Shown one piece after another: positions 1-9,559 of a stretch of DNA of 64,000 nucleotides (the stretch's first letter is position 1; the number at the start of each line of letters is the position of its first letter). The stretch is from the NCBI GenBank assembly GCA_050289805.1, contig JBNKGL010000004.1:1-64000 (forward strand), written 5' to 3'. This DNA is from JAUILA01 sp050289805. GTDB lineage: Bacteria; Bacteroidota; Bacteroidia; Cytophagales; Cyclobacteriaceae. The notes under the pieces were generated by a model that worked only from the letters and a program-made list of their open reading frames with translations, made no database searches and was not told where the DNA came from. The position numbers and the translations under genes are program-made.

Positions 1-1645
1 GACCCTTCACGTTTTCAATTTTGTCTTCCTGGAGTCCTTCCGGCACCTTTTTTATGACAAAATTATTCCTCCACTGTTCTCCCGGATCCGCTTTCATGAG
101 TCTTAATTCCTTTCCAAGAAAAAGATCGTAACCTTCCTCATTCACAGCAACAGGATAGAGGTCTACCACGCCACGGTTGATCTCATCCGTCAAAGGGCGC
201 AACGGGATGGTCCGCGAAATAAAGAATTCATCATTTGTTGTGATCTGGTATGCTGTATCGGCGAATGATGATCGTGATGCCTGCAGATCATTTACACTTT
301 CACGATCGAGATATACCCTGGTAATGTTTCCTTCCAGGTTTGAGAACATCTTTTTGCCATGCAGCATCGTTGCCACACTGTCCAGCACTTTTCCCTGGTC
401 GTCCACATAGGTGATCTCAACAACAATCTTCCCTTTTACAAAAGAATAGACATCATCATCACCCGTACGGTTACTGGAGAAATAACCGTCTTTGCCATTC
501 CGGGTAATCAATCCAAAATCGTCCCAGGTGGAGTTTAAGGGCGCTCCTAAATTGCGAATGAAATATGTATCCCGTCCAACCTTCTCCGCTGCAAACATAT
601 CCAGTCCGCCCATTCCCGGATGCCCGTCAGAAGCAAAGAACAATTCCTCCCTGAACAAGACAGGAAACATCTCGTTTCCGGGACTATTGATCTCTGCACC
701 AAGGTTTTCAGGCTCAGACCATCCGGAACCCTGGCGAACAGAACGATAAATATCTGTTCCGCCATAGCCCCCTTCGCGGTTCGAAACGAAATATAGAACA
801 TTTCCGTCCTCCGTGATTGCCGGGTGTGAAACTGAATAGGATGGATTATTCAACGAGAGGGGCTTAATATTCTCCCATCTCCCTTCCGGAGAAACATCTG
901 CTTCATAAAGTGCCAGCTGTCGCTGATCCTTTTTATTTTTTGCCTTCTCGTTTCGTGTGAAAATAACCTTTGACTCATTGTTGAAAAACGATACAGGCCC
1001 ATCATGAAACTTTGAATTGGTTTCAAATGTAGCCGCCTCATTATCCACAGAGGAAGCATAATATAAATCCAGGTAATGTTCATTATTCCAGTGATACTTT
1101 CTGGAGGATACATTTCCTTCGCCGCGTGATGAAGCAAACAGTAGGCCCTCTTTAAAATATACCGGGGAAAATTCTGCATTCTCTGTATTCACGCTTTCCA
1201 TGGAATGAACTTCATAAACAGCACTATCCATGAAGAAAATATCCATTGCCCTGAAACTGGAGGAAATAAGTTCCTGATCTTCCTGCGGCAGGTTATTCCA
1301 TTGATCCAGCAGTCGTTCTACTTCGTTTTCGTTTCCGGTGGCACGTTGCGATTGAATATAATTAAGTTTATCACGTACAGTCCATGATGTGACATTATCC
1401 TCTGCCCGTTCATATGCCCGGATCGCATCTTCATATTGCTGAAGCCTGTAATAACTATTGCCAAGGCCAATAAAAAGGTCGGGAGAATTCTCCTTGCTCA
1501 ATGCCTTTTCATAATGTTTTACGGCCTTTGCATAACTGGAATACCGATATAACGAATCTGCCAGCAGTGCCTGCCTTGATCCCTGGGCCATGGTAGAAAA
1601 GGCCGGAACCACCAGGATAATATATAGTATCAATTTCCTCATCAT
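1..1645 (-). CDS. OmpA/PD40-type TPR outer-membrane-associated protein, C-terminus cut by window
   Basis: An open frame of 548 codons runs from an ATG-ATG pair at 1645/1642 to the window edge without a stop, so the gene is partial. It opens with a hydrophobic signal peptide ending near TMAQ. Tetratricopeptide-like helices follow (about residues 20-120, with paired A/Y/G spacing as in GLGNSYY). A PD40/WD40-like propeller comes next, with repeated F-x-S-x-R-G-G and GGxD(I/M)(Y/F) blades. Bacteroidota proteins with this order usually end in a carboxypeptidase-regulatory-like domain and an OmpA peptidoglycan-binding domain, which would lie beyond base 1. The start is 2 nt after the stop of the PorP/SprF gene, so the two are probably co-transcribed. 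A role in T9SS or envelope anchoring is inferred from family and context. Confidence 0.75.
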   Translation of the reverse strand, partial: MMRKLILYIILVVPAFSTMAQGSRQALLADSLYRYSSYAKAVKHYEKALSKENSPDLFIGLGNSYYRLQQYEDAIRAYERAEDNVTSWTVRDKLNYIQSQRATGNENEVERLLDQWNNLPQEDQELISSSFRAMDIFFMDSAVYEVHSMESVNTENAEFSPVYFKEGLLFASSRGEGNVSSRKYHWNNEHYLDLYYASSVDNEAATFETNSKFHDGPVSFFNNESKVIFTRNEKAKNKKDQRQLALYEADVSPEGRWENIKPLSLNNPSYSVSHPAITEDGNVLYFVSNREGGYGGTDIYRSVRQGSGWSEPENLGAEINSPGNEMFPVLFREELFFASDGHPGMGGLDMFAAEKVGRDTYFIRNLGAPLNSTWDDFGLITRNGKDGYFSSNRTGDDDVYSFVKGKIVVEITYVDDQGKVLDSVATMLHGKKMFSNLEGNITRVYLDRESVNDLQASRSSFADTAYQITTNDEFFISRTIPLRPLTDEINRGVVDLYPVAVNEEGYDLFLGKELRLMKADPGEQWRNNFVIKKVPEGLQEDKIENVKG

Positions 1646-1647
1646 GA

Positions 1648-2580
1648 CTAGAAATATCTGGGGGTTATTGTAACTCCTTTATCGCGTATAAACCTGTAAC
1701 TGATCAGGAATTCATGTGATCCGTTATGAAATGGACCCACATTATTTTTGTTTGGAAAATCATATGAATATCCAAGACGGATCTGGCGGTTAAAGTCAAT
1801 TTCCATAATCGCGGCAAATGATTCATCCCAGCGATAGGAAGCGCCGACCCAAACCAGTTCCTTGATCAGCATGTTCGCATTCAGGTCGACCTGTATCGGT
1901 GCCCCTTCAACACTTTTTACCAGAAAATTAGGCTTCAGTTTCAGATCCGGTGACAGCGTGAAAACATATCCGCCATGGAGAAATAAATGCCGCTCCTGTT
2001 TTCCCTGAATTTCATCTACAGAAGTAGAAATTTTATTATTGATGATCTCAGGGATTGAAAACCCGATGAAACCCTTATTACCACGCAGGTATACACCCAC
2101 TCCAACATTTGGCATCCAACCGCCAAATTGATCCGAAGCGAAAGCGGGATCCTGAACAACATTCATCTCAGGATAATAGACATTCAGTTCTGTCATATCC
2201 GCCCGGTAATGCGATACACCGGCACGAAGGCCAAATGATATCCTTGTGGTTTTATTGAGGGGAATATAATAGGAATATGACCCGTAAACCCCGTAATGGT
2301 TTGTTACGGTAATTTCATCATGGATCATCTGAAATCCGAAGGAAGCCCTGCTGTATTTTACCGGCCCGTGAACCGATATCGTTTGAGTCTGTGGCGCACC
2401 GTTCAATGTTGTCCATTGCATTCGGGCAATTGCCGTAGCCGTCAACGCATCCAGTGACCCTGCGTACGCCGGATTAATGGAAAGCGGATTGAACATGTAC
2501 TGCGTGAACATGGCTTGTTGCTGAGCAAATGAAATTGTTCCCAAACCAATGCATATGAAAAAAAGAAGTATTCGTTTCAT
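1648..2580 (-). CDS. PorP/SprF family type IX secretion membrane protein
   Basis: 310 residues with a signal peptide (ending ISFAQ), then the hallmark start of the PorP/SprF family: QQAMFTQYMFNPLSINPAYAG, the consensus M-x-N-P-x-x-x-N-P-A-Y-A-G. The rest alternates hydrophobic and polar residues with aromatic ends, as expected of an outer-membrane beta barrel. PorP/SprF proteins act with type B sorting domains to carry cargo to the cell surface through the type IX secretion system. The upstream gene encodes exactly such a cargo protein and the downstream gene an OmpA/PD40-type protein, a three-gene set common in Bacteroidota. Spacing is 12 nt from the upstream gene and 2 nt to the downstream one. 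Family assignment is firm; the specific cargo pairing is inferred. Confidence 0.9.
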   Translation of the reverse strand: MKRILLFFICIGLGTISFAQQQAMFTQYMFNPLSINPAYAGSLDALTATAIARMQWTTLNGAPQTQTISVHGPVKYSRASFGFQMIHDEITVTNHYGVYGSYSYYIPLNKTTRISFGLRAGVSHYRADMTELNVYYPEMNVVQDPAFASDQFGGWMPNVGVGVYLRGNKGFIGFSIPEIINNKISTSVDEIQGKQERHLFLHGGYVFTLSPDLKLKPNFLVKSVEGAPIQVDLNANMLIKELVWVGASYRWDESFAAIMEIDFNRQIRLGYSYDFPNKNNVGPFHNGSHEFLISYRFIRDKGVTITPRYF

Positions 2581-2592
2581 CAGTCGTAAAGA

Positions 2593-3915
2593 TTATTGGT
2601 TTAAAACAACATAGCCCTGTATTGGAGTTGAGCCGTCTCCCAGGCTTATTACATAGAAATATGAACCTACAGGAACCCTGGTTCCATACGCCGAATGATC
2701 ACTTTCACCACGCCATGGATTACTTTCATTTGAATATCCTTCGATAGTACGTACAGGATTACCCCAGCGATTATAGATCCTGATCACATTATTCTTATAG
2801 AAATCAATCCCTTCTATATGCCAGTAGTCATTGATAAAATCGGCATTCGGCGAGAATCCTTCAGAAATGATTAGTGCCGGCGGATTCTGTGGGGGAAGTT
2901 CCCGTACATTGATCTTCGCTGTATAAATTTCGCTGTCACCACCCCGGTCATCACGTACGATGAACAGGAAGGATGTATATGGCATTCCGGATTCATCTGT
3001 CACCGGCTCGAATGATACAAGGGAAAAATCTGTATAAAGTGTGCTGGTATTTGCAGCGATTCCATCATACGACAACTGGCCGTCCGCTGGTAGTTGCGAA
3101 ATCATAAACCCGGCAAAGAGATCCCCTTCCGGATCTGAATATACCAGTTGATTGGATGCGAATGTATAGATGGTATTGGCATCCATTGTAATCTCAATAT
3201 CCGCGCTTGCCGGAAGATCATTCACGTCATTAATGACGATGGTCATGGTATAATCAATGCTGGGTACACCCTGATCATCCACCACACGAAAATCAAATTC
3301 TGTAATCCCTGAAACCCCGGGATCCGGAACGAATGACAGTAACTCGGGCTCGTAATAAATCGTATTGAGCGTAATAGGATTTCCGTCATAAAACAATTCG
3401 CCAAGATCCGGATTTAAGGGTGTGACAATAATAAATCCATTAAAGCAATCGCCATCCACATCATTGTACAGGATGTCATCGGCCCTGAAGTTATAGGTAA
3501 CATCTTCATCTGTAAAAACCGTATTATCGGCACTTGTAGGTGCATCATTAACCGGCGTTATGGTAATATTTATGGTTGCGGTCGCTGTGTTTACAGGAAC
3601 CGACTTATCGCTGATTTCATACACGACCTGATCCAGTCCGAAATAATTTGCATTCGGAACATAGGTGATAATTCCGGTAAGCGGATCCAGGGATGTGGTA
3701 CCATTCGATGCATCGGAAAGAATGGTCAGACTGGCGGGATCAAGATCTCCATCCGGATCTGTGTCATTGGTAAATGCAGAGATTTGAATGTTCGAATCTT
3801 CCTCCAACACTACGTTATCATTCACCGCGACGGGTGAAGATTGCCCAAAGCCCAGTTGACAGGATAAACCTGAAAAAAGGAACAGAACGCCAACAGTTAT
3901 TCGTTTCGATATCAT
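2593..3915 (-). CDS. Cadherin-like repeat protein with type B T9SS sorting domain
   Basis: About 440 residues, using the ATG at 3915, which places a signal peptide (ending LGFGQS) at the N-terminus; an upstream in-frame ATG at 3933 would add six residues. Three tandem beta-sandwich repeats of roughly 100 residues follow, each with a DxDGDxxxxF-type loop and ending in an ITPVNDAP-like linker, which is the Big_9/cadherin-like pattern. The last ~90 residues form a gliding motility-associated C-terminal (type B) domain, with SPNADFINDYW, IYNRWGNPV and PWRGES motifs and a GSYFYVI strand. This marks it as a secreted, surface-held T9SS substrate. It is first in the cluster with the PorP/SprF gene, its probable transporter partner. 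The adhesive role is inferred from the repeats. Confidence 0.85.
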   Translation of the reverse strand: MISKRITVGVLFLFSGLSCQLGFGQSSPVAVNDNVVLEEDSNIQISAFTNDTDPDGDLDPASLTILSDASNGTTSLDPLTGIITYVPNANYFGLDQVVYEISDKSVPVNTATATINITITPVNDAPTSADNTVFTDEDVTYNFRADDILYNDVDGDCFNGFIIVTPLNPDLGELFYDGNPITLNTIYYEPELLSFVPDPGVSGITEFDFRVVDDQGVPSIDYTMTIVINDVNDLPASADIEITMDANTIYTFASNQLVYSDPEGDLFAGFMISQLPADGQLSYDGIAANTSTLYTDFSLVSFEPVTDESGMPYTSFLFIVRDDRGGDSEIYTAKINVRELPPQNPPALIISEGFSPNADFINDYWHIEGIDFYKNNVIRIYNRWGNPVRTIEGYSNESNPWRGESDHSAYGTRVPVGSYFYVISLGDGSTPIQGYVVLNQ

Positions 3916-4071
3916 TACATATGTATTAAACAAGCAAACTGGGTATTAATAGCTTAAAAGTGGAGAAGGTAAACGCTGAAGACCATTTATCTTTAAAAAT
4001 GCCGCTTTAACGGCATGAAAAGGCTCTCAACGACAAAATCTGCGGTTTTGCTTTTAAAAAATCGGGACAAT

Positions 4072-4097
4072 AAAAAAAGCCCCACTTTCGAGGGGCT
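4072..4097 (-). terminator. Rho-independent terminator of the fad operon
   Basis: Read on the minus strand, AGCCCC and GGGGCT pair around an 8-base loop and are followed directly by seven T. It lies 25 bases past the fadE stop codon and closes the marR-fadN-fadA-fadE operon. Confidence 0.85.
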
Positions 4098-4121
4098 TCC
4101 AAATTTCCATGTACCTTTTTA

Positions 4122-5933
4122 TCAGAAAGGATAAGAATTCTTCTCAATTATATAGTCTGCAACGCGACGGCGCGCCTCCTTCATGTTAAAAGGTTCCACC
4201 TTGGTGAATCTTTTAAGACCCATCAGCATCATTCGTTGTTCATCGCCTTCTGCAAACGCATAGATCGCTTGTCTTCCGGCAGCAGCGGCTTTTTCAATAG
4301 CAGTATACAGGAAGATCCGGGACATATCGAGCTGAATTTTTACCGCATCTTCTCCTTTCTGCTGAGCCAGTTTCTCTGTTCTGAGAAGAGCTGATTCTGC
4401 TACATATCCTTCAATCAGCATATCGGCCAGGTTCATGAGTATTTCCTGTTCATCACCCAGCTTTTGCATAAATTTCTGGACGGCAGCGCCTGCCACCATT
4501 AAACCAGCCTTTTTAAGATTTTTGAGCGCCTTTTTCTCTTTGGCAAATAATGAGTCGTCTTCGTCAGCACCAAAATCTGGAATTGACATGAGCTCCTGCT
4601 GAACGGCCATAGCCGGCGACATCAGGTCAAGCTGCCCTTTCATGGCCCTCTTCAACAGCATGTCGATGGAAAGCATCCTGTTAATTTCATTAGTCCCCTC
4701 AAATATCCGGTTGATGCGGGCATCCCGGTAAGCACGGTCCATCGGACCTTCCGCAGAATAACCCATACCACCATAAATTTGTACGCCTTCATCAACAACA
4801 TAATCAAGGACTTCAGAACCATGCACTTTAAGGATGGCGCATTCGATGGCAAATTCTTCCACGGACTTCAGTTTTGCCTGGGCTTCATCCATTCCGGAGG
4901 CAATGAGTGAATCATATGCATCGTCAATATTCTGCCCGGCCCTGTAATGCGCTGATTCCGAAGCATATGTTCGGGTCGCCATTTCGGCAATTTTATGCTT
5001 GATAGCGCCAAACGAAGATATTGACTGGCCAAATTGTTTCCGCTCATTGGCGTAATTTACAGCTGTGCTGGTCACTTCCTTACAGGCACCTATTGCAGCT
5101 ACACCCAGTTTGATCCTTCCGATGTTGAGAATATTTACCGCAATTTTGAATCCGTTTTCACGTTCCGACAAAAGATTCTCTACAGGAACTTTGCAGTCAT
5201 TGAAGAAAATCTGTCGTGTTGATGAGCCTTTTATTCCCATCTTGTGCTCCTCTTCATTCATGGTGATACCACCAAAGGTCTTTTCAACAATAAATGCAGA
5301 AAGGTTCTTGTCATCTTCAATCTTGGCAAAAACTATAAAAAGGTCAGCAAAGCCACCATTGGTGATCCACATTTTTTGTCCGTTGATCAGGTAATGTTTC
5401 CCATCTTCGGTAAGTGTGGCTTTGGTCTTACCTGAGTTTGCATCAGACCCGGAATCAGGTTCTGTGAGGCAATATGCCGCTTTCCATTCTCCGGTTGCCA
5501 GTTTTGGAAGGTACTTGGTCTTTTGTTCCTCATTTCCATAATAGAGAATGGGAAGGGTTCCGATTCCGGTGTGTGCTGAAATCGCCACCGCAAATGAATG
5601 TCCGGCGCCAAATACTTCGGCCACCAGCATTGAGGTGTTGAAATTCATTCCGAAACCATCATATTTCTCCGGAACGGAAGTGCCCAGTAATCCAAGCTCC
5701 CCCGCCTTATCCAATAATGAAGGCATTAGCTCGGGATTCTTCATGCTGTCGATCTCATCCAGCTTGGGGTAAATTTCCTGCACCAGAAAATCACGGCAGG
5801 TCTGTTGAATCATTCTTTGTTCTTCAGACCATTCTTCAGGAATAAAAACTTCACTTGCATTCGTTTCGCGTATTAAAAATTCACCACCACGAATGGCTTT
5901 TTGTTTCTCTTGTTGTTCAACAGTAGTACTCAT
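4122..5933 (-). CDS. fadE: Acyl-CoA dehydrogenase (FadE type, ~600 aa)
   Basis: 603 residues. It catalyses the FAD-dependent first step of fatty acid beta-oxidation, acyl-CoA to trans-2-enoyl-CoA. The dehydrogenase core shows the FAD/substrate motifs YCLTEPDSGSDA (154-165) and WITNGGFADL, and the GGMGYSAEGP and FEGTNEI signatures. The Glu of FEGT, about residue 412, is the expected catalytic base. A helical extension of some 180 residues follows the core, giving the length of Bacillus-type FadE rather than the ~380-residue short-chain enzymes. It is the last gene of the operon, 27 nt after fadA and just before a terminator. Gene order matches the fadN-fadA-fadE operon known from Bacillus. It needs an electron transfer flavoprotein as acceptor, which is not in this window. 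Confidence 0.92.
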   Translation of the reverse strand: MSTTVEQQEKQKAIRGGEFLIRETNASEVFIPEEWSEEQRMIQQTCRDFLVQEIYPKLDEIDSMKNPELMPSLLDKAGELGLLGTSVPEKYDGFGMNFNTSMLVAEVFGAGHSFAVAISAHTGIGTLPILYYGNEEQKTKYLPKLATGEWKAAYCLTEPDSGSDANSGKTKATLTEDGKHYLINGQKMWITNGGFADLFIVFAKIEDDKNLSAFIVEKTFGGITMNEEEHKMGIKGSSTRQIFFNDCKVPVENLLSERENGFKIAVNILNIGRIKLGVAAIGACKEVTSTAVNYANERKQFGQSISSFGAIKHKIAEMATRTYASESAHYRAGQNIDDAYDSLIASGMDEAQAKLKSVEEFAIECAILKVHGSEVLDYVVDEGVQIYGGMGYSAEGPMDRAYRDARINRIFEGTNEINRMLSIDMLLKRAMKGQLDLMSPAMAVQQELMSIPDFGADEDDSLFAKEKKALKNLKKAGLMVAGAAVQKFMQKLGDEQEILMNLADMLIEGYVAESALLRTEKLAQQKGEDAVKIQLDMSRIFLYTAIEKAAAAGRQAIYAFAEGDEQRMMLMGLKRFTKVEPFNMKEARRRVADYIIEKNSYPF

Positions 5934-5960
5934 AATTCTAATTTTTTATGCCTTTGGCCA

Positions 5961-7133
5961 TCAGTTTAAAAATTCATAAATACCGGCTACTCCCTGGCCA
6001 CCTCCAACACAGGCGGTAACCATTCCATATTTTCCGTTTCTTCTTCTCATTTCATTCAGAAGTGTAATGGAGAGACGGGCTCCGGTACTGCCCAGCGGGT
6101 GACCTAATGCGATCGCCCCGCCATTCACATTCAGCTTGCTTGTATCCAGATCCAGGTCACGGATAACCGCCAATGACTGTGCTGCGAATGCCTCGTTCAA
6201 TTCAATCAGATCTATATCCTTCAGCGACAGTCCCGCTCTTTTTAATGCTTTCGGAACTGCGTATGTCGGTCCCACCCCCATAATACGTGGCTCAACGCCC
6301 GCCACTGCATAGCTTACCATGCGGGCAACAGGCTCAAGGTTCAGCTGCTTGACGAGTTTTTCAGACATCACAAGAACAAATGCTGCCCCGTCATTTGTAG
6401 GTGATGAATTTCCTGCCGTTACCGATCCGCCCACTGAAAATACCGGCCTCAGTTTGGCAAGGGCTTCCATATTGGTATCGGGCCGAGGACCTTCATCCTT
6501 TTCAACTGTGAATTCACGGGTTTTCTTTTTATTATCCTCAACAAAGGTCTCTTTTACAGAGACAGGAATAATTTCATCATCAAACTTGCCTTCTTCCTGT
6601 GCTTTCACTGCTTTCATATGTGAATGGTAGGCAAATTCATCCTGGTCTTCGCGGGAAATTTTCCATTGCTGTGCGATCTGCTCAGCTGTTAATCCCATAC
6701 TTGTATAATAGTCGGGATGTTCCGATGTGATCTTATAGTTCAATGCCGTCTTCCAGCCCATAACGGGAACAAGGGACATTGATTCAGTGCCTCCCGCAAC
6801 AATACAGTCTGCCATTCCTGCCTGAACTTTGGCTGAAGCAAGATGAATTGCTTCAAGCCCTGATCCACAGTACCGGTTGATCACCATGCCGGGGGTATCC
6901 ACACCCAATGCCATCAGCGAGATCATCCGGCCCATTTGCATTCCTTGTTCTGCTTCCTGAACCGCATTTCCGACAATTACATCATCCACCATTTCATTCG
7001 AAAGCCCATCCACAGATTCTACCAAATGCCTGATGACATCTACGGCGAGATCATCGGGACGTGTGAAACGGAATCCGCCTTTCTTGGCACGGCCGACAGC
7101 TGTTCTGTATCCTTTAACGATATATGCATCCAT
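5961..7133 (-). CDS. fadA: Acetyl-CoA C-acyltransferase (3-ketoacyl-CoA thiolase)
   Basis: 390 residues, the usual thiolase length. It cleaves 3-ketoacyl-CoA with CoA to release acetyl-CoA, the last step of beta-oxidation. The nucleophilic Cys is C89 in NRYCGSGLEA, the NEAFAAQ motif lies at 313-319, the catalytic His is H345 in GGAIALGHPLGSTGAR, and the second Cys is C375 in CVGGGQG. All expected catalytic residues are present. It lies 11 nt after fadN and 27 nt before fadE in one transcription unit, so the three enzymes would be made together. A biosynthetic acetoacetyl-CoA thiolase is the alternative, but the operon context points to degradation. Confidence 0.93.
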   Translation of the reverse strand: MDAYIVKGYRTAVGRAKKGGFRFTRPDDLAVDVIRHLVESVDGLSNEMVDDVIVGNAVQEAEQGMQMGRMISLMALGVDTPGMVINRYCGSGLEAIHLASAKVQAGMADCIVAGGTESMSLVPVMGWKTALNYKITSEHPDYYTSMGLTAEQIAQQWKISREDQDEFAYHSHMKAVKAQEEGKFDDEIIPVSVKETFVEDNKKKTREFTVEKDEGPRPDTNMEALAKLRPVFSVGGSVTAGNSSPTNDGAAFVLVMSEKLVKQLNLEPVARMVSYAVAGVEPRIMGVGPTYAVPKALKRAGLSLKDIDLIELNEAFAAQSLAVIRDLDLDTSKLNVNGGAIALGHPLGSTGARLSITLLNEMRRRNGKYGMVTACVGGGQGVAGIYEFLN

Positions 7134-7144
7134 AATTTTCCTGA

Positions 7145-9544
7145 TTAATTTCTTAAGGGCTTGCCCCCTTTAAGTATTGATTGAATCCGTTCAAGTGTTT
7201 TCTTCTCACCAGTGAGTGACAGGAATGCCTCCCGCTCGAGATCAAGCAGATATTGCTCCGAGACTTCCTGTGGGTAGGACAAATCTCCTCCACACATGAC
7301 GTACGCGATCTTGTTCGCAATCTTCACATCATGGTCTGAGATATAATTACCCATTCGCATGCCATTGACGCCGGCCATAAAAAGTGCCATTCCGGTCTTT
7401 CCCTGGACACGGATATTGGTCGCCTGTATTGGCTTGGTGTATCCTGCTTCTGCCAGTTCAAGAACCGTTTCTTTTGCATCGGCGATCTGCCGGTCGATAT
7501 TCATCGTTACTGCATCCTCCGGGCGGATGATATGCATATCCATTGCTTCGTATGCAGACGTGGCCACCTTGGCAGTTGCAATATTCATAAATGCATTCTG
7601 CAACGAATTCAGTACGACATCACCCTCTTCAATGGCATCTGATACACGCTTGGTGAGTTCTTTCGTTCCACCTCCGCCGGGTATCAGGCCTACACCTACT
7701 TCAACAAGGCCAATGTAAGTCTCCGCAGCGGCCTGAACACGATCTGCATGCATGGTCATTTCGCATCCTCCACCGAGTGTAAGTCCGTGTGGAGCAACGA
7801 CAACCGGTATCGATGAATAACGCACGCGCATCATTGTATTCTGAAAATGACGTATCATGAAGTCAATCTCATCAAACTCCTGTTCGATGGCATACATAAA
7901 TACCATCCCGAGGTTGGCGCCGGCAGAGAATTGAGCCCCCTGGTTTCCGATCACCAGTCCCCGGTAATCCTTTTCTGCCAGGTCGATCGCTTTATTAATC
8001 CCTTCGACCACTTCGCCGCCCATGGTATTCATCTTGGTATGAAACTCCACATTGAGTACACCATCTCCTAAATCGAATATCGTTGATCCCGCATTCGACC
8101 ATACAACCTTACTCTTACGGTAATGATCAAGAATGATAAATTCATCCGCTCCGGGAACAGGCTGATACGATTTGCTGCCAATGTCATAATAATGACGAAC
8201 GCCATCACGCGATTCATAAAATGATTCAATTCCGGCGTCCAGCATATCATACACCCACTGATTAGGCTTGTAGCCCATCTGCTCCATTTTCTCAACGGTC
8301 TTTTTCACATTGAGTGTATCCCATGTTTCAAAGGGTCCTAATTCCCATCCGAATCCGGCGCAGATTGCATCATCAATCTTGTATAATTCATCGGCGATTT
8401 CAGGGATGCGGTTAGAAACATATTGAAACTGTCCATAGAATGAATTTCTGTAAAACTCACCTGCTTTGTCTTTACCGGACAACAGCACTTTATATCGCTC
8501 CTTGAGGTTTTCAATTGGCCTGGTCATCTCCAGTGTAGGAAATGAAACCTTCTTTTTTGGCTCATATTCGAGCGTCTCGAGATTCAATGTGAGGATTTCG
8601 GTTTTGCCATCCTTTTTAGTCTTTTTATAAAACCCCTGTCCGGTTTTATCGCCCAACCACTTGTTTTCCTCAAGTTTTCCAACAACAGGAGGGAGCTTGA
8701 AGATGTCGCGCTCCTCATCATTTACCAATCCCTGGTAAAGTCCGTTCGCTACCTTGATAAGCGTATCCAGGCCAACAACATCAGATGTTCTGAAGGTAGC
8801 CGATTTGGGGCGGCCTATTACCGGACCGGTAAGTTTATCAACTTCATCTACCGTGAGATCAAGTTTTTGCATGGTGTCAATCACCTTGAGTATGGCATAA
8901 ATACCAACGCGGTTCGCGATAAAAGCCGGTGTATCCTTGCAGAGTACCGTAGTTTTCCCCAGATACAGATCCCCGTATTGCATCAGAAAATCAGTTACTT
9001 CCTGATCCGTATCGGGTGTTGGAATAATTTCCAGCAGTTTGAGATACCTCGGGGGGTTGAAGAAATGAGTTCCGCAAAAGTGTTTTTTGAAATCCTCTGA
9101 CCTTCCCTCCAGCATCAGATGGATTGGAATACCGGAGGTATTGCTGGTAATGAGGGTGCCCTTTGTGCGGTACTTTTCAACTTCGGTAAAAACTTTTTTC
9201 TTGATATCGAGATTTTCCACCACTACTTCAATGATCCAGTCGCTCTCGGCGATGTCCTTCATATTATCATCAAAGTTTCCCAATGATACCCGGGAGGCAA
9301 AATCCTTATTATACAATGGAGCCGGACTGGACGCAACCGCAGTGTCAAAGGATTGACGGACAATACGATTTCTAACACCCGGGTCATCCAGTGTAAGTCC
9401 TTGCTTTTTCTCTTGATCTGTAAGTTCACGTGGTACAATATCTAGCAATAGCACCCGAACACCGATGTTGGCGAAATGGCAGGCTATGCGGGACCCCATG
9501 ATTCCAGAACCAAGTACGACGACTTTTCTAATTCTTCTGTTCAT
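7145..9544 (-). CDS. fadN: 3-hydroxyacyl-CoA dehydrogenase / enoyl-CoA hydratase fusion
   Basis: 799 residues. The N-terminal half is an NAD-dependent 3-hydroxyacyl-CoA dehydrogenase: Rossmann motif GSGIMG at 12-17, then SNTSG and the HFFNPPRYLKLLEI signature, with the C-terminal HCDH domain following. The C-terminal part (about residues 480-700) is a crotonase fold with QFSAGANLGM and HGLTLGGGCEM oxyanion-hole segments and VEVGVGLIPGGGG. This dehydrogenase-first order matches Bacillus FadN and is the reverse of E. coli FadB. It performs the hydration and oxidation steps of beta-oxidation. It follows the MarR gene by 15 nt and precedes fadA by 11 nt. Confidence 0.93.
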   Translation of the reverse strand: MNRRIRKVVVLGSGIMGSRIACHFANIGVRVLLLDIVPRELTDQEKKQGLTLDDPGVRNRIVRQSFDTAVASSPAPLYNKDFASRVSLGNFDDNMKDIAESDWIIEVVVENLDIKKKVFTEVEKYRTKGTLITSNTSGIPIHLMLEGRSEDFKKHFCGTHFFNPPRYLKLLEIIPTPDTDQEVTDFLMQYGDLYLGKTTVLCKDTPAFIANRVGIYAILKVIDTMQKLDLTVDEVDKLTGPVIGRPKSATFRTSDVVGLDTLIKVANGLYQGLVNDEERDIFKLPPVVGKLEENKWLGDKTGQGFYKKTKKDGKTEILTLNLETLEYEPKKKVSFPTLEMTRPIENLKERYKVLLSGKDKAGEFYRNSFYGQFQYVSNRIPEIADELYKIDDAICAGFGWELGPFETWDTLNVKKTVEKMEQMGYKPNQWVYDMLDAGIESFYESRDGVRHYYDIGSKSYQPVPGADEFIILDHYRKSKVVWSNAGSTIFDLGDGVLNVEFHTKMNTMGGEVVEGINKAIDLAEKDYRGLVIGNQGAQFSAGANLGMVFMYAIEQEFDEIDFMIRHFQNTMMRVRYSSIPVVVAPHGLTLGGGCEMTMHADRVQAAAETYIGLVEVGVGLIPGGGGTKELTKRVSDAIEEGDVVLNSLQNAFMNIATAKVATSAYEAMDMHIIRPEDAVTMNIDRQIADAKETVLELAEAGYTKPIQATNIRVQGKTGMALFMAGVNGMRMGNYISDHDVKIANKIAYVMCGGDLSYPQEVSEQYLLDLEREAFLSLTGEKKTLERIQSILKGGKPLRN

Positions 9545-9559
9545 ATGGTTTGATACTCA

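Noticed and set aside
1..1645. Short frames on both strands that suggest a degraded gene or pseudogene
   Set aside because: One minus-strand frame is open from base 1645 to the window edge without a stop and encodes signal peptide, TPR and propeller blades, so the gene is intact but cut by the window.
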